A stretch of 34,609 nt of DNA. It comes from a virus. This document shows, one piece after another, positions 1 to 8,570 of this stretch. Location: IMG/VR virus record IMGVR_UViG_3300010430_000277, positions 1-34,609 of that record; one strand, written 5' to 3'. The position numbers were made by a program, and so were the translations under genes. Position 1 is the stretch's first letter; every line of letters begins with the position of its first letter. Below the pieces are notes generated by a model. That model made no database searches. It was not told the DNA's origin and saw nothing but the letters and a program-made list of their open reading frames with translations.

Positions 1-1901
1 CAAGCCGTAATAAGAGAGCTTGCGTCGGAGTTGTGGTCGATTTTGGCCCTTGCATTACCCGTATAGCAAGCCGAAAACTCGGACGTCTCCCCGGACCTAA
101 GAGCGACCGTACTCGTTAGACGGCTATTGCGCATCTCGCCCCAAAAATTTGTTATGGAGTCGGCGTGACAATGATCTAGCTCGGTTTCGTCGGACCCGGC
201 CCCAAAAGCGCCGGTAACGTTTATATCGTCCATTAGGCAAGCCGTAAAGTCTTGGCCGTTGATATCGATTTGGCCGGCGTCTTTACCGCCCCATCCTTCG
301 AATTGCCATTTATCATAGGCTTGGGTAAGGGTAAGCGAGCCGCGAATCTTGAAAGCTTGAAGCCCATTTTCCGCCGCAATTAAAAGGGCTTCGGCTTCAT
401 TGCTTGCGGGGTTATTTGGGCTCCCCGGAATTGCGCTACTCGAGAACGCGACAAGGGTGTCGATCCAAACGAAACCACCGAAAGCGGCAACCTTACCAAG
501 ATCTCGCAAGGGTTTATTATTAACAATCCCGGGCAAGGTTTCGGATTTAGTTCCTTTTGCGTCGGGGTCTTCGATCTCTATAAAGGTGCCGGACACATCT
601 TGCAACGTGTCTTTAGACATAGGTTGCTCTTCGATAAGTCTCGTTCCGGCTTGGTCGATAACGTTTGAAACCGGAGCTAACGTATTTGGGAAAATGGCTA
701 ATGGTGTTTTAACTCCAAAGTGAGATACGCCCCAAGGATACGTATTAACAAACGCGGTCCGGTATTGAAACTTATTCGAGGCCACGACTTGAGCGTCGAC
801 ACCGGAGCCGCCCGGAATTGTGGTCGCAAGCGGGGTCGGAAGGTGTAGCGTTACGTTGTTGTCGATAAAGCGTCCAAACTCGGCGTGGATTGTACACGTA
901 TCACTAATCGCAACTCCGGCCGCGACGGGCGGACGGTCAACGGTCAAAACCAAGCCGGCGACATTTGTAATAATAAAGCGGAGTTGTTTTGTCCCTTGAG
1001 TTATGTAAATAGCCTTAAAGTCTTGTGCCCCGGTAGCGTCGGCGACGGTTATTTCGTCCGGACCATCGGTTACGGCTGTAACGGTAGTATTATTACCGAG
1101 GGAGGTTTCGAAATTTTCCCACGTGTTTTCGTCGAGAAGGTCTCCAAGTCCGCCACCCATAAACCAAGTGTGGGGGAAAAGCCCGGTTTGGGTGGCATGG
1201 GTCGGGATATAATCGGGCGCTTGGACGGGAGGCCCAAGAACGGCGGGCGTATTGCCGAAGCTTTGGTTACCGCTAAAAATCCACGGCTTAACTTGGGCGG
1301 AGGTTAAGACGAGCTCTAAAATTGAGGCGTTAAGGTTCGAGACAAACATATTTGGAGCCCCAATAAATTTATTATCCAAGATAATAAGCTCCGAAATCTC
1401 GGACACATAGTTTGAACCCGCGATAACATTAACCTCATTACAAACAATGCCGAAAATCGTATTTCCGCCTGTCGCATCTCCACCGAAGTTGAATCCGATA
1501 ACCCCGCAACGTTTGGCGGCTCCCTTAATTAGAAGCGCGATACGGTCAACGGCCGTGCCCCCGGTTAGGGTTGTGGGTCTCCAATAAAAGGTCCGGGCCG
1601 CAATAAAGATAATTGGGAGATCTTGACAAAGCGCCGACTCAATATGTGGAGTTACAAAGGCGGTCGCGGTGGTTGAGGTCACTACGATATAGTGTTGCCC
1701 CGCATTGCCCGCGGCGACTTCCGTAGCCACATCGGCGATAGCGGCCGTAATTGTTATTTCCGGGGCCGACTTTTGGCCCGTACTTACGCCGCCAAAGTCC
1801 GGGTTTACGTAAAAAACATTATTACCCGGCCCGGTTTGCGCGTCCGGAAGGAGGAGAACCGAGTCCGCAAGGGATCGTATCGCTTGTGCTTCGGCGCTCA
1901 T
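1..1901 (-). CDS. tail fibre/tailspike-like protein, beta-helix type (C-terminus beyond window)
   Basis: This is the last gene of the leftward late operon that can be seen. It is open from an ATG at 1901 to the window edge, so at least 633 residues are present and the C-terminus is missing. The start overlaps the upstream stop as ATGA. The N-terminal part (about residues 25-200) reads as alternating short hydrophobic strands, asparagines and glycines with repeated 'I..N.F.G' turns, the texture of right-handed beta-helix or pectate-lyase-like tailspikes. By position at the end of the tail cluster I infer a receptor-binding or polysaccharide-degrading fibre. No catalytic residues can be assigned by eye. 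Confidence 0.6.
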   Translation of the reverse strand, partial: MSAEAQAIRSLADSVLLLPDAQTGPGNNVFYVNPDFGGVSTGQKSAPEITITAAIADVATEVAAGNAGQHYIVVTSTTATAFVTPHIESALCQDLPIIFIAARTFYWRPTTLTGGTAVDRIALLIKGAAKRCGVIGFNFGGDATGGNTIFGIVCNEVNVIAGSNYVSEISELIILDNKFIGAPNMFVSNLNASILELVLTSAQVKPWIFSGNQSFGNTPAVLGPPVQAPDYIPTHATQTGLFPHTWFMGGGLGDLLDENTWENFETSLGNNTTVTAVTDGPDEITVADATGAQDFKAIYITQGTKQLRFIITNVAGLVLTVDRPPVAAGVAISDTCTIHAEFGRFIDNNVTLHLPTPLATTIPGGSGVDAQVVASNKFQYRTAFVNTYPWGVSHFGVKTPLAIFPNTLAPVSNVIDQAGTRLIEEQPMSKDTLQDVSGTFIEIEDPDAKGTKSETLPGIVNNKPLRDLGKVAAFGGFVWIDTLVAFSSSAIPGSPNNPASNEAEALLIAAENGLQAFKIRGSLTLTQAYDKWQFEGWGGKDAGQIDINGQDFTACLMDDINVTGAFGAGSDETELDHCHADSITNFWGEMRNSRLTSTVALRSGETSEFSACYTGNARAKIDHNSDASSLITA

Positions 1902-2212
1902 GCTACAAAGGTCCCCACGTATCCTCCGTTTTCGTGTGCCCATTGGTCGGATTTATTCCAAGGCTCGGCCGGATCATCGTCGAACCACTCCTTAACAAAA
2001 AGCTTGCGGCAGTCCGCGTTCTCGCTTTTGCCCGGACCCGGAGTATCGACACAATGCAACGCATATAAAACCCGATAAATGCCCTTGACCGTTACAAGTT
2101 CGCCGTTAATTGTTTGCGTTTTGGCTTCACGCCCCCAATATCGGCGGCGAACGTGTAAGTGGTCTATGGTATCGCCATTAAGCGTAAAAGTTGTGGTTAG
2201 GTTTAGTCTCAT
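1898..2212 (-). CDS. small protein of the tail-fibre cluster
   Basis: A 104-residue protein of unknown function. It is joined to both neighbours by ATGA overlaps (its start at 2212 with the stop of the 201-residue gene, its stop with the fibre start), so it is probably translationally coupled in the late operon. The N-terminal half is beta-rich; the C-terminal half is acidic with several Trp (FDDDPAEPWNKSDQWAHENG). It has no signal peptide, membrane segment or Cys pairs. By location it could be an accessory virion protein or a fibre chaperone; the sequence does not decide which. Confidence 0.7.
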   Translation of the reverse strand: MRLNLTTTFTLNGDTIDHLHVRRRYWGREAKTQTINGELVTVKGIYRVLYALHCVDTPGPGKSENADCRKLFVKEWFDDDPAEPWNKSDQWAHENGGYVGTFVA

Positions 2213-2814
2213 GTTACGGCCCTCGTAATTGAGTCGAGACGGTACTTATTGCCAACAAGAGTATAAGCGTAAGTATCGGTAACCGTATTACCTACCGCAA
2301 CCGAAGACCATGCAATCGTATTTACGCGCTCGTCTTTGGTCCCGAAATCTAGCCAAGTAAAGGCCTTTAGAACATCGTCGGCCGCAAAAACCTCGGCCGC
2401 GATTGTGGCCGTCTTTTGAAGCTCGGAGATAATTGTGTCTTGCTTGGCCTCGGTAGACGCCCCGGTCGGTAGAGGCACGGTCCCAATAACGGTAACGTTA
2501 TGGCCGTCCGCAAGTTGACCGGAGAGAAGAGCGGCTAAGGTTGTTTGGCTTGCAAAATCTTCAGCGGTAAAGGCGGTTAAAAGCGCGTCTAGAGTGGTCT
2601 CACTACTGAAGTCTTCCGTATTGAAAGCGAGGAGGAGTGCCGCGAGCGTGACTTCGGTGGACGCTCCGGTCGGGAGCGGAAGAGAGACCGCACTAATTGG
2701 CTGAGGAGTTGTGCCGGTAGGATCAGTCCGTAAAGGATCAGAAACCACGCCGAGAGTTGTATCAGCATCGTCGGTAACCTTGACCCTATCGTCTCGACCA
2801 AGTCTGCCACTCAT
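2209..2814 (-). CDS. repeat-containing tail/virion protein with LPTGASTE motifs
   Basis: A 201-residue protein in the fibre cluster, linked by ATGA overlaps at both ends. Two copies of the short motif LPLPTGASTE (around residues 45-55 and 114-124) flank imperfect repeats of the form 'TLxALLxAFxxEDFxSxT'. This LPTGASTE-type repeat is familiar from hypothetical phage structural proteins next to tail fibres. The C-terminal 60 residues look like a beta-sandwich tip. I infer a minor virion or fibre-linker protein. The DNA here carries many more CAG/CTG triplets than most of the window, hinting at a different origin from its neighbours. Confidence 0.7.
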   Translation of the reverse strand: MSGRLGRDDRVKVTDDADTTLGVVSDPLRTDPTGTTPQPISAVSLPLPTGASTEVTLAALLLAFNTEDFSSETTLDALLTAFTAEDFASQTTLAALLSGQLADGHNVTVIGTVPLPTGASTEAKQDTIISELQKTATIAAEVFAADDVLKAFTWLDFGTKDERVNTIAWSSVAVGNTVTDTYAYTLVGNKYRLDSITRAVT

Positions 2815-4271
2815 AACAGTCCTAGCATAATTTTTTTAGCTTTAGAAGGTCCGTCGGAGTCCGGGCCCGGAAATCCGTTATTATATTTTACGCCGCTAAT
2901 TTGGTTTTCGATCTCGTCGTCGGTAAGACCGCGCCCCCAAAAGTCCATAACGCAAAGACGGACGTCGACGGAATTTCCCGAGCCGGTAAGGCTATCAATC
3001 CAGGCATGAGCTTGGGAAGATGCGCCGGGTACGGTATCGGTTTCAGTATCTACTGATTTAACCCCGTCAATCCAAACCTCAATAAGAGCCGCCGCATTTC
3101 TACGAATAATAACTTCCGAGAAGTCGCCTTGTACACCTTCGGTAATTGTAAAGTTTTTCCCGCCTGCAATCACGCGGAAATCACCCGCCCCCGTTCTATA
3201 AACGGAAACGTTGTCGTTAGAGTTGTTACCAATACCGCCCCAATAGGTCGCGGTTGCCTCTTCCACCGTGGTTGGCATATACCCAAACCAACGCACGGTG
3301 TACTCTTCGTTTAACACGTTCGATTCTGAGGCGGACCCGGAAAAGGGGCAAATTGTATTATTCTGACAATTAGTTCTAGTGTTGCTTGCGTCCGCTTGCC
3401 AAGCCGAGCCCCAAGGGGCGGGAGCCGACACAACGGAAAACGATCCGGGGTTGGTTACGGTAATCGTAACTTGTGACGGGTCCGGGCTAAATTGGGGAGC
3501 AAAGTTAGCGACCGTAGCCTCATCCCAAAAGCTAATCGAGGCCCGAAAGTCGGTCTCTAGGTCGGCGACGGTAAAGTCGGAATCCGAAGATTTGTAGGTC
3601 AAAAAGCTACCGGCATTGTACTTAGAGGTAATATCGGCCGTTGAAACGGCCGCACTCCAAATACAAAACTCGGCAACATCAAGCCTCAAAAATGAGCTAG
3701 CATTGGACCGACCGCCTATATAAATATCTTGCGCTTGGTCGTGAGCATCGGCCCCACCGGTGGCGGATATGTCCGGAGTCGCGTTGCCATCCACGTAAAC
3801 GTTTAAGGTATTGACGCCATCAAAAACGACAAAGATTTCATGCGGGTTGCCGTCGTCTATGGTTGCGGTTCCGGTCGCTTCGGTCCCACCAAATAGAGTC
3901 GCGGCTAAATTGTTGCCGGTTGTGCCGTCGGTTTTAACGGCAAAGTAATTTTCGCCCGCCGAAGTCCCGGACCGGTTTAAGATATATGCGTCCGTTACCG
4001 TTTGCTTAACCCGTAAAATCAAGCTCATAGACCAAGCGTTGTCCCAATTAGAAATAATGGCCGATATTTCCGAGTTAGCAACGCTTAACCTACCATTAAC
4101 GCCGTCGGTTCGATTTGCCCAACCCGCGCGTGGTATGCCGTACACCCTTTCGTTAGCCGCAATATTGGTATAGGTTAACGAATGGGTGTTAACTAAATCG
4201 CTTTCAAGTGTGCCGGTGGTCGCATTAAGCGACATATTCCAAGCGGCTTCTAGTCCGGTAAGAAGAGCCAT
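2811..4271 (-). CDS. tail-associated protein with two LamG/concanavalin-like domains
   Basis: A 486-residue protein. I chose the ATG at 4271, which shares one base with the upstream TGA, over an in-frame GTG six bases earlier. Two consecutive jelly-roll modules of the laminin-G/concanavalin type can be seen: the first at about residues 40-230, ending with the typical 'LDVAEFCIWSAAVSTADI' strand-helix, and the second at about 270-465, ending with a similar 'CVMDFWGRGLTDDEI'. Such domains bind glycans or other surface ligands. In the late operon beside the fibre genes this fits a receptor-binding or virion-decoration protein. The C-terminal tail is short and ends in a hydrophobic IMLGLL. Confidence 0.7.
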   Translation of the reverse strand: MALLTGLEAAWNMSLNATTGTLESDLVNTHSLTYTNIAANERVYGIPRAGWANRTDGVNGRLSVANSEISAIISNWDNAWSMSLILRVKQTVTDAYILNRSGTSAGENYFAVKTDGTTGNNLAATLFGGTEATGTATIDDGNPHEIFVVFDGVNTLNVYVDGNATPDISATGGADAHDQAQDIYIGGRSNASSFLRLDVAEFCIWSAAVSTADITSKYNAGSFLTYKSSDSDFTVADLETDFRASISFWDEATVANFAPQFSPDPSQVTITVTNPGSFSVVSAPAPWGSAWQADASNTRTNCQNNTICPFSGSASESNVLNEEYTVRWFGYMPTTVEEATATYWGGIGNNSNDNVSVYRTGAGDFRVIAGGKNFTITEGVQGDFSEVIIRRNAAALIEVWIDGVKSVDTETDTVPGASSQAHAWIDSLTGSGNSVDVRLCVMDFWGRGLTDDEIENQISGVKYNNGFPGPDSDGPSKAKKIMLGLL

Positions 4272-4480
4272 CACCACCCCCTAGTTATTGCGCCGGCTTC
4301 GTCGTCGGTTTTTTCGACTCCGCCTTCGGTCACGCAATCGGCACAGCCGGAATCTTGATCCGCTTTAGCTACGGCCTCGGATTCGTCGCCGTTATAAATT
4401 ACGCCGTTAGGTTCTCCGTGCGTGTCGAGATGAGTTCGAGCCGATCCGGTAGCGTCGGAAAAAAAATAGTATTTCGCCAC
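4271..4480 (-). CDS. small tail-cluster protein, unknown function
   Basis: A 69-residue acidic protein starting with GTG at 4480, one base after the stop of the upstream gene; a GGGG stretch lies about seven bases upstream. It contains a short CADC motif near residue 46 and ends with a one-base overlap with the next ATG. No family is recognised. Short proteins of this type are common between tail fibre genes and may be virion decorations. The tight junctions on both sides support translation. Confidence 0.6.
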   Translation of the reverse strand: MAKYYFFSDATGSARTHLDTHGEPNGVIYNGDESEAVAKADQDSGCADCVTEGGVEKTDDEAGAITRGW

Positions 4481-4481
4481 G

Positions 4482-4838
4482 TCAAGTCCCCATAAAGATG
4501 ACGTCGCCCGTACCGGCTCCGTTATCGAGGACGAGTTTAAGAGTTAAAGCCCCGGCGTAAGAATCAAATTCCACATAACCCGCGGCCGTTAAATCTATGG
4601 TGTCGGCGGTGGCAACGGTGTTACCGGGGTAACCCACGTGAATCGTTGCGGTTGTCGCACCGGCCGCAAAAGCGGCCGTTACCAAAAAGCCGAGAATACC
4701 GGCTTCGGAAATATCAAACTCGGGCGAGTCGGTTCCGGTCCCGTCGAAGTTAAATTTCGTCCCGATCGTAGGGCGAGCCGGGTTTGAGGCCCCGACCTTT
4801 GTGTCGATGGTTACATCCCCATCGGTTGTATTTGCCAT
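4482..4838 (-). CDS. small beta-rich virion protein, unknown function
   Basis: A 118-residue protein from an ATG at 4838 that abuts the upstream stop. It is rich in Thr, Ala, Gly and Asp, lacks Cys and His clusters, and its second half reads as successive beta strands (AAFAAGATTATIHVGYP, then TLKLVLDNG), suggesting a compact beta sandwich. It has no membrane segment. In the run between the hub and the fibre genes I infer a virion-associated or head/tail decoration role, but nothing specific supports an exact function. Confidence 0.6.
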   Translation of the reverse strand: MANTTDGDVTIDTKVGASNPARPTIGTKFNFDGTGTDSPEFDISEAGILGFLVTAAFAAGATTATIHVGYPGNTVATADTIDLTAAGYVEFDSYAGALTLKLVLDNGAGTGDVIFMGT

Positions 4839-5158
4839 TATTCAATCTCCGTATTATCAAGTTTCATTATAAGACGCTCGAAGATCCGGTTTTGACTTTG
4901 GATTGCTTCGGCAAGTTGGTCTATTGATTTAGCGAGGCTTGGTCGGACGTACCAAATCTTAACGCCGTCTTCATCCTCTTTTGAGTGCCATTCGTGAAGG
5001 TCTTTTATCATTCGCTCATTGTTATATGCAACCGTTTTAAGCTTGGATAAATCTTCTTTTGTCTCGCCCCCACCACTACCGCGACGCCGCATAACCTCTT
5101 GGTATAAGAGGATACAAACGACACCGAGAACGCCGTAAGTTTCGATAATGGCTTCCAT
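4838..5158 (-). CDS. small membrane protein with coiled coil, holin-like candidate
   Basis: A 106-residue protein. The ATG at 5158 overlaps the upstream TAA as TAATG; an upstream in-frame extension would run through the neighbouring gene and was rejected. The N-terminus holds one membrane segment (about residues 3-19, IIETYGVLGVVCILLYQ), then a basic RRR and a Gly linker, then a charged, probably coiled-coil C-terminal domain (about 35-100). This plan resembles small haemolysin XhlA-like or holin-associated phage proteins that also lie in tail regions. No endolysin is visible beside it, so a lysis role is only a suggestion; a tail-tip membrane protein is the alternative. Confidence 0.55.
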   Translation of the reverse strand: MEAIIETYGVLGVVCILLYQEVMRRRGSGGGETKEDLSKLKTVAYNNERMIKDLHEWHSKEDEDGVKIWYVRPSLAKSIDQLAEAIQSQNRIFERLIMKLDNTEIE

Positions 5159-5364
5159 TAGTCTTCCGTAACTCCGGTGTGAGAAAAGACGTCCGTATCG
5201 GTGTCGTCGGCGGCGTAGTCGGCCAACTTCCCGAAGAAGGGACAATCGGCCTCGGTCAACCCGGAGTTAACGGTCGCCGCGGTTACGGTGTAAGTCGAGC
5301 CGTTTGCGGTTAGCGTGTAATCGCCGTCGGCTTTCATTTCTAGTTTATAGATTCCAATCGCCAT
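5158..5364 (-). CDS. 68-residue tail-cluster protein, unknown function
   Basis: The start at 5364 was chosen because GAGGG stands seven bases upstream and the ATG lies two bases after the preceding stop; a longer reading from 5382 would overlap the previous gene. The protein opens with a beta hairpin (IGIYKLEMKADGDYTLTANG) and is acidic after that (AADDTDTDVF). It resembles small phage decoration or fibre-tip proteins in composition only. The stop shares a base with the next ATG, implying coupled translation. Confidence 0.6.
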   Translation of the reverse strand: MAIGIYKLEMKADGDYTLTANGSTYTVTAATVNSGLTEADCPFFGKLADYAADDTDTDVFSHTGVTED

Positions 5365-5366
5365 TC

Positions 5367-6377
5367 TTATGCCCTCGGCCATGCACGGATGCGCGCGGAA
5401 ATTGTTACGCCCGAACCGGCGTCGAACCTAAATCGGATCTCGCGGTCGTTTGTTACCGGCAAATCAAGGATAACGTGCCCGTTGGTATTGCCGGTGGTGT
5501 GGGGCCATTTGCCGACGGAGGAGATAACGCCCGAAGTAACGCTATAATTAAAAATTCGCATTTCGGTTGCGTCGTGACCGGTTCCGGCCGAGTTGACGTT
5601 ATAGGTCCCGAGGAAGCCCGTATTTGTCGGTGTGCCAGTAACACTAATCGCACAAACCACCGTACAACGTTTTGTACCGGCCGGTAGTGTGCCGGATATG
5701 TCGTAAGTCGTGGTTCCGGTCGTATTTGTTGCAGTAAAGATAAGGGTCCCGGCGTCGGAACTAAGCCAATCGGTCCCGGTTCCGATTGCGGTGTCGAGTT
5801 GAGTACGGGTCGCAACATCACCAACGGTCGCAAAGGGCTCGGCTTTATCCGCGTTTGCGGACCTAATCCCGTCCGGGTCCGTAATGGCGTCCGCTAGGTC
5901 TTGGGTCATGCTTTGATCTTCGGCGACGTTAAGTAGATTTTTAAGGTCTATCTTTGCCCCATCCGGATCGGTGGCGGCTCCGTCGTGAGTGTGTCCAAGC
6001 AAGACATAGGTGTCGGATGCGGCGGCGCCCAAGGCGGCGACGTTAGTGTCTAAGGTAAGGGTGTCGGTTCCGGCGACGGTACCAACGATTTTAAACCGGT
6101 TGCGGCTGTTGGCGGAGAAAACGGAGCCCGAGGTAAAGTGTAGGTACAAGCCGTCGTACTTATCGTCTTGGTCGATTGTGCCGATTGTCGGATTTGCGTC
6201 TACGACGTCGGTAGTTGACACCGAATCAATGGCGCCGGCGAGAAGTTGATCCACGCCCTCGGAGCGAATATACTCGAGGCTCATCTCTTGGTTTACGTCA
6301 TAACGCTCCATGAGATCTTCGGAGAGCGGGCTCTTGAAATCGCGTTGAGTGTCCGAGATATTTTTATGGATGCTCAT
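5367..6377 (-). CDS. tail fibre-like structural protein
   Basis: A 336-residue protein immediately downstream of the large hub-like protein. The N-terminus (about 1-40) is helical and polar. The rest is repetitive and beta-rich with Thr/Asp/Gly motifs, including a 'GHTHDGAATDPDGAKI' segment near residue 130; HTHDG-type turns are frequent in phage tail fibre shafts and tips. The C-terminal 110 residues read as a beta sandwich. I infer a short fibre or tip protein attached to the hub. No chaperone or protease domain is evident. Confidence 0.65.
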   Translation of the reverse strand: MSIHKNISDTQRDFKSPLSEDLMERYDVNQEMSLEYIRSEGVDQLLAGAIDSVSTTDVVDANPTIGTIDQDDKYDGLYLHFTSGSVFSANSRNRFKIVGTVAGTDTLTLDTNVAALGAAASDTYVLLGHTHDGAATDPDGAKIDLKNLLNVAEDQSMTQDLADAITDPDGIRSANADKAEPFATVGDVATRTQLDTAIGTGTDWLSSDAGTLIFTATNTTGTTTYDISGTLPAGTKRCTVVCAISVTGTPTNTGFLGTYNVNSAGTGHDATEMRIFNYSVTSGVISSVGKWPHTTGNTNGHVILDLPVTNDREIRFRFDAGSGVTISARIRAWPRA

Positions 6378-6378
6378 T

Positions 6379-8175
6379 CTAGCTCACTATGTAAGGGGGC
6401 TCACCGTCCCCGAAATTATTGGTGCCATCCGAGGCGAACGCAAACAATTTTTGCTCTTCGTCCACCTCATCGTAAGCCGCATATCGTATTTTGTGCCCCG
6501 GACCCGGCGTAACCGACATGGCCGTACCTACCGTGATAACCTCGCCCGTAACGTCGGTTATGGTGTGGGGGCCGCTCACCTTGTCGCCCGTAACCCGGTC
6601 GAATAACTCAATAACTTGGTCTTCCTCCCACTCGGCCCGGGCGGCTTCTCCGGTCTCGAGGGTAAAGACGGTGGTCGATGCTCCGGACAAAACCCCGGAA
6701 GCGGGGCTTATAAACCCGAACCGGTTCCCGGTCAAGAAGGGGCTATTATTGACGTCGTAGGTCACGACCCCCCGCTCGAGGTCAAATTTCGAGTTTACGA
6801 TCTCCATAAATTGATCGGAGATGCCCTTAGCGCCGTTTAGGAGGTCGTAGATCTTCGAATGGAAGAATTTTATCTTATCCCCGGGCTTGTAAAATTGTCG
6901 CTTCCAAAGCGTCTTAACGCGGCTAATAAGCCCAAAAGGTTGGGCGACCCGCCGATAATACTTCTTGGCGAAGTTGTCGGCTAGATTTGAGCCGTCCAAA
7001 CCGGCCCGGATTCCGCGGCTTTCGTAAATCTTGGTATCGAGCCGGACCCCAAAATCGGTTTGGGAACCGGTCTCGGTTTCGTCGATAAGCTCGTCTTTTC
7101 TAAAGGTGCCTAGCTCGGCGTCGTAATCGTACTTAACCCGAAGTTGGTTTTTAACCCGGTCCGAGTTAGAGGAGACGGCCGGCAAAGGGATTATGTCTTC
7201 TTCGGGAAGGTCGCCTTGAAAGGATTGGATACTCGGCTCCATAAAGGCCGTGCAAGCTATTTTCCCGTCTTCGTCAATATATAGGCGTGCGGCCGTAAAT
7301 TGAAAAATCTCTTTTTCAAAGAAGGCTAATAGGTCTTTTATCTCATCGGTGAATTCAAACTTCCAAACATTGCCGGCCAAATTTGTGTCGTCCCGAACCC
7401 CTTCAAAAGAGGTTACATTGATCTCGGCTTCGGCCAATCCGAGCCCGTAAGGCAAAACGTCGTACGAGCCCCCACCCCCGGGCGACACCATTAATTGAAG
7501 CATCATTGTAATGGGGTTTTCTTCTAGCGTAAAGAAATAATGGACGTCGTCGCCCGCGTCGTGCTCTTGTGGGTTTACGGCTGACCTAGTGAGGCCGCCG
7601 AATGTGGTTGCGGTCTTGCTAGTGTATTTTATCTTTTCGTTATTAGCGAATACAAACGAGGTGCCACCCGGAAAGTCGGAGGTATCCTCTACGTTGATTG
7701 TGGTGTCGGTGTCGGTCGCGTCCGCGGTTAGGATCGTCCTCGGAAATGTGACCGGCTCTTTTAGATCCGTTATGCGGTCTCGGCCCTTGATTTTAACTTG
7801 GATGCCGTCCGAGCTTGAGATATCGTAGATCTTAAACTTTGAAAGCGCGTTGTAGTCGGCAAAATCTAGGTTTGTGAAACCGCGGTAAAATGTGATCTCT
7901 TTTTGATGGAGCTCGTTTGCGGCTAAGACCGCCATAAAATCGCCGTCCGGATCGAAAAGCGTAACCTCAAGAGTGCCGACGCTTGTTTTTACCGAGTCGA
8001 TCGTGATTTTTGACGGATTCCAACGCATATTAGTTATGAGCGTTTCCACGGTTCCGCCGTAACCAATGACCGGCTTACGACTAAACGCGGTTGAAACCCC
8101 ATCGATCTCGATAAGGTAATTAATATCAATGGCCCGGTTTTGGGCCTCCGCGGTATAGTTAGCCGAAATTGTCAC
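6379..8175 (-). CDS. tail hub/baseplate-like protein
   Basis: A 598-residue protein beginning with GTG at 8175 (GTGA junction with the upstream stop). It follows the tape measure and a small distal-tail candidate, the usual place of the tail hub. The N-terminal region (NYLIEIDGV...GTLEVTLFDPDGDF) resembles the first beta barrel of hub proteins. At about residues 145-190 there is an inserted 'DTTINVEDTSDFPGGTSFVFANNEKIKYTS'-type module (split here by me), familiar from phage hub and tip proteins. The central part (about 225-480) is mixed and contains a long strand-rich core. I infer the hub that joins tube, tape measure and fibres. Confidence 0.65.
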   Translation of the reverse strand: MTISANYTAEAQNRAIDINYLIEIDGVSTAFSRKPVIGYGGTVETLITNMRWNPSKITIDSVKTSVGTLEVTLFDPDGDFMAVLAANELHQKEITFYRGFTNLDFADYNALSKFKIYDISSSDGIQVKIKGRDRITDLKEPVTFPRTILTADATDTDTTINVEDTSDFPGGTSFVFANNEKIKYTSKTATTFGGLTRSAVNPQEHDAGDDVHYFFTLEENPITMMLQLMVSPGGGGSYDVLPYGLGLAEAEINVTSFEGVRDDTNLAGNVWKFEFTDEIKDLLAFFEKEIFQFTAARLYIDEDGKIACTAFMEPSIQSFQGDLPEEDIIPLPAVSSNSDRVKNQLRVKYDYDAELGTFRKDELIDETETGSQTDFGVRLDTKIYESRGIRAGLDGSNLADNFAKKYYRRVAQPFGLISRVKTLWKRQFYKPGDKIKFFHSKIYDLLNGAKGISDQFMEIVNSKFDLERGVVTYDVNNSPFLTGNRFGFISPASGVLSGASTTVFTLETGEAARAEWEEDQVIELFDRVTGDKVSGPHTITDVTGEVITVGTAMSVTPGPGHKIRYAAYDEVDEEQKLFAFASDGTNNFGDGEPPYIVS

Positions 8176-8570
8176 GTAATGGCCTCACGCACAACGAGCT
8201 CGAATTCCCACAAGTCTCGGCCCGGTGTCATTCTCCGGGGCTCGAATGTTTTACCGATAAGTTGCACGGTTGTAAAAACACCGGTTACGGTTTGGTCCGG
8301 TATGTATTTAAAGGTGTTGCCGGCCAAGACCCAATCTTTCATCATGGTATCTACGGAATCGACTATCGCCTCGGTCTCGAATGAGAAAGAGAGCGTAATA
8401 ATTTCTTCGGTATAAAAGTTATTGCTTTGTCTAATTCCGGTTCCACCGAAAACGTCTTTACGCTCTTGCTCTAGCTCGGGGTGGTCGTCTACATCGAGAC
8501 CGCCCGCCATATTTATAACGATCGGACCACCGCCCGTATCATATTCTAAAGCCGGACTAACAAAACTCAT
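8172..8570 (-). CDS. distal tail-like small protein
   Basis: A 132-residue protein directly after the tape measure (its ATG at 8570 abuts the tape-measure stop codon) and overlapping the hub gene by GTGA. It is beta-rich in its second half (TFKYIPDQTVTGVFTTVQLIGK, then DLWEFELVVRE). The size and position between tape measure and hub match distal tail or tail-tip ring proteins of siphoviruses, but the sequence is too divergent to assign a named family by eye. Confidence 0.6.
   Translation of the reverse strand: MSFVSPALEYDTGGGPIVINMAGGLDVDDHPELEQERKDVFGGTGIRQSNNFYTEEIITLSFSFETEAIVDSVDTMMKDWVLAGNTFKYIPDQTVTGVFTTVQLIGKTFEPRRMTPGRDLWEFELVVREAIT

Noticed and set aside
5159-5245. N-terminal Arg-rich extension of the holin-like gene
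   Set aside because: It runs through the coding end of the upstream gene; the internal ATG at 5158 forms a TAATG junction and begins the membrane segment in the usual way.
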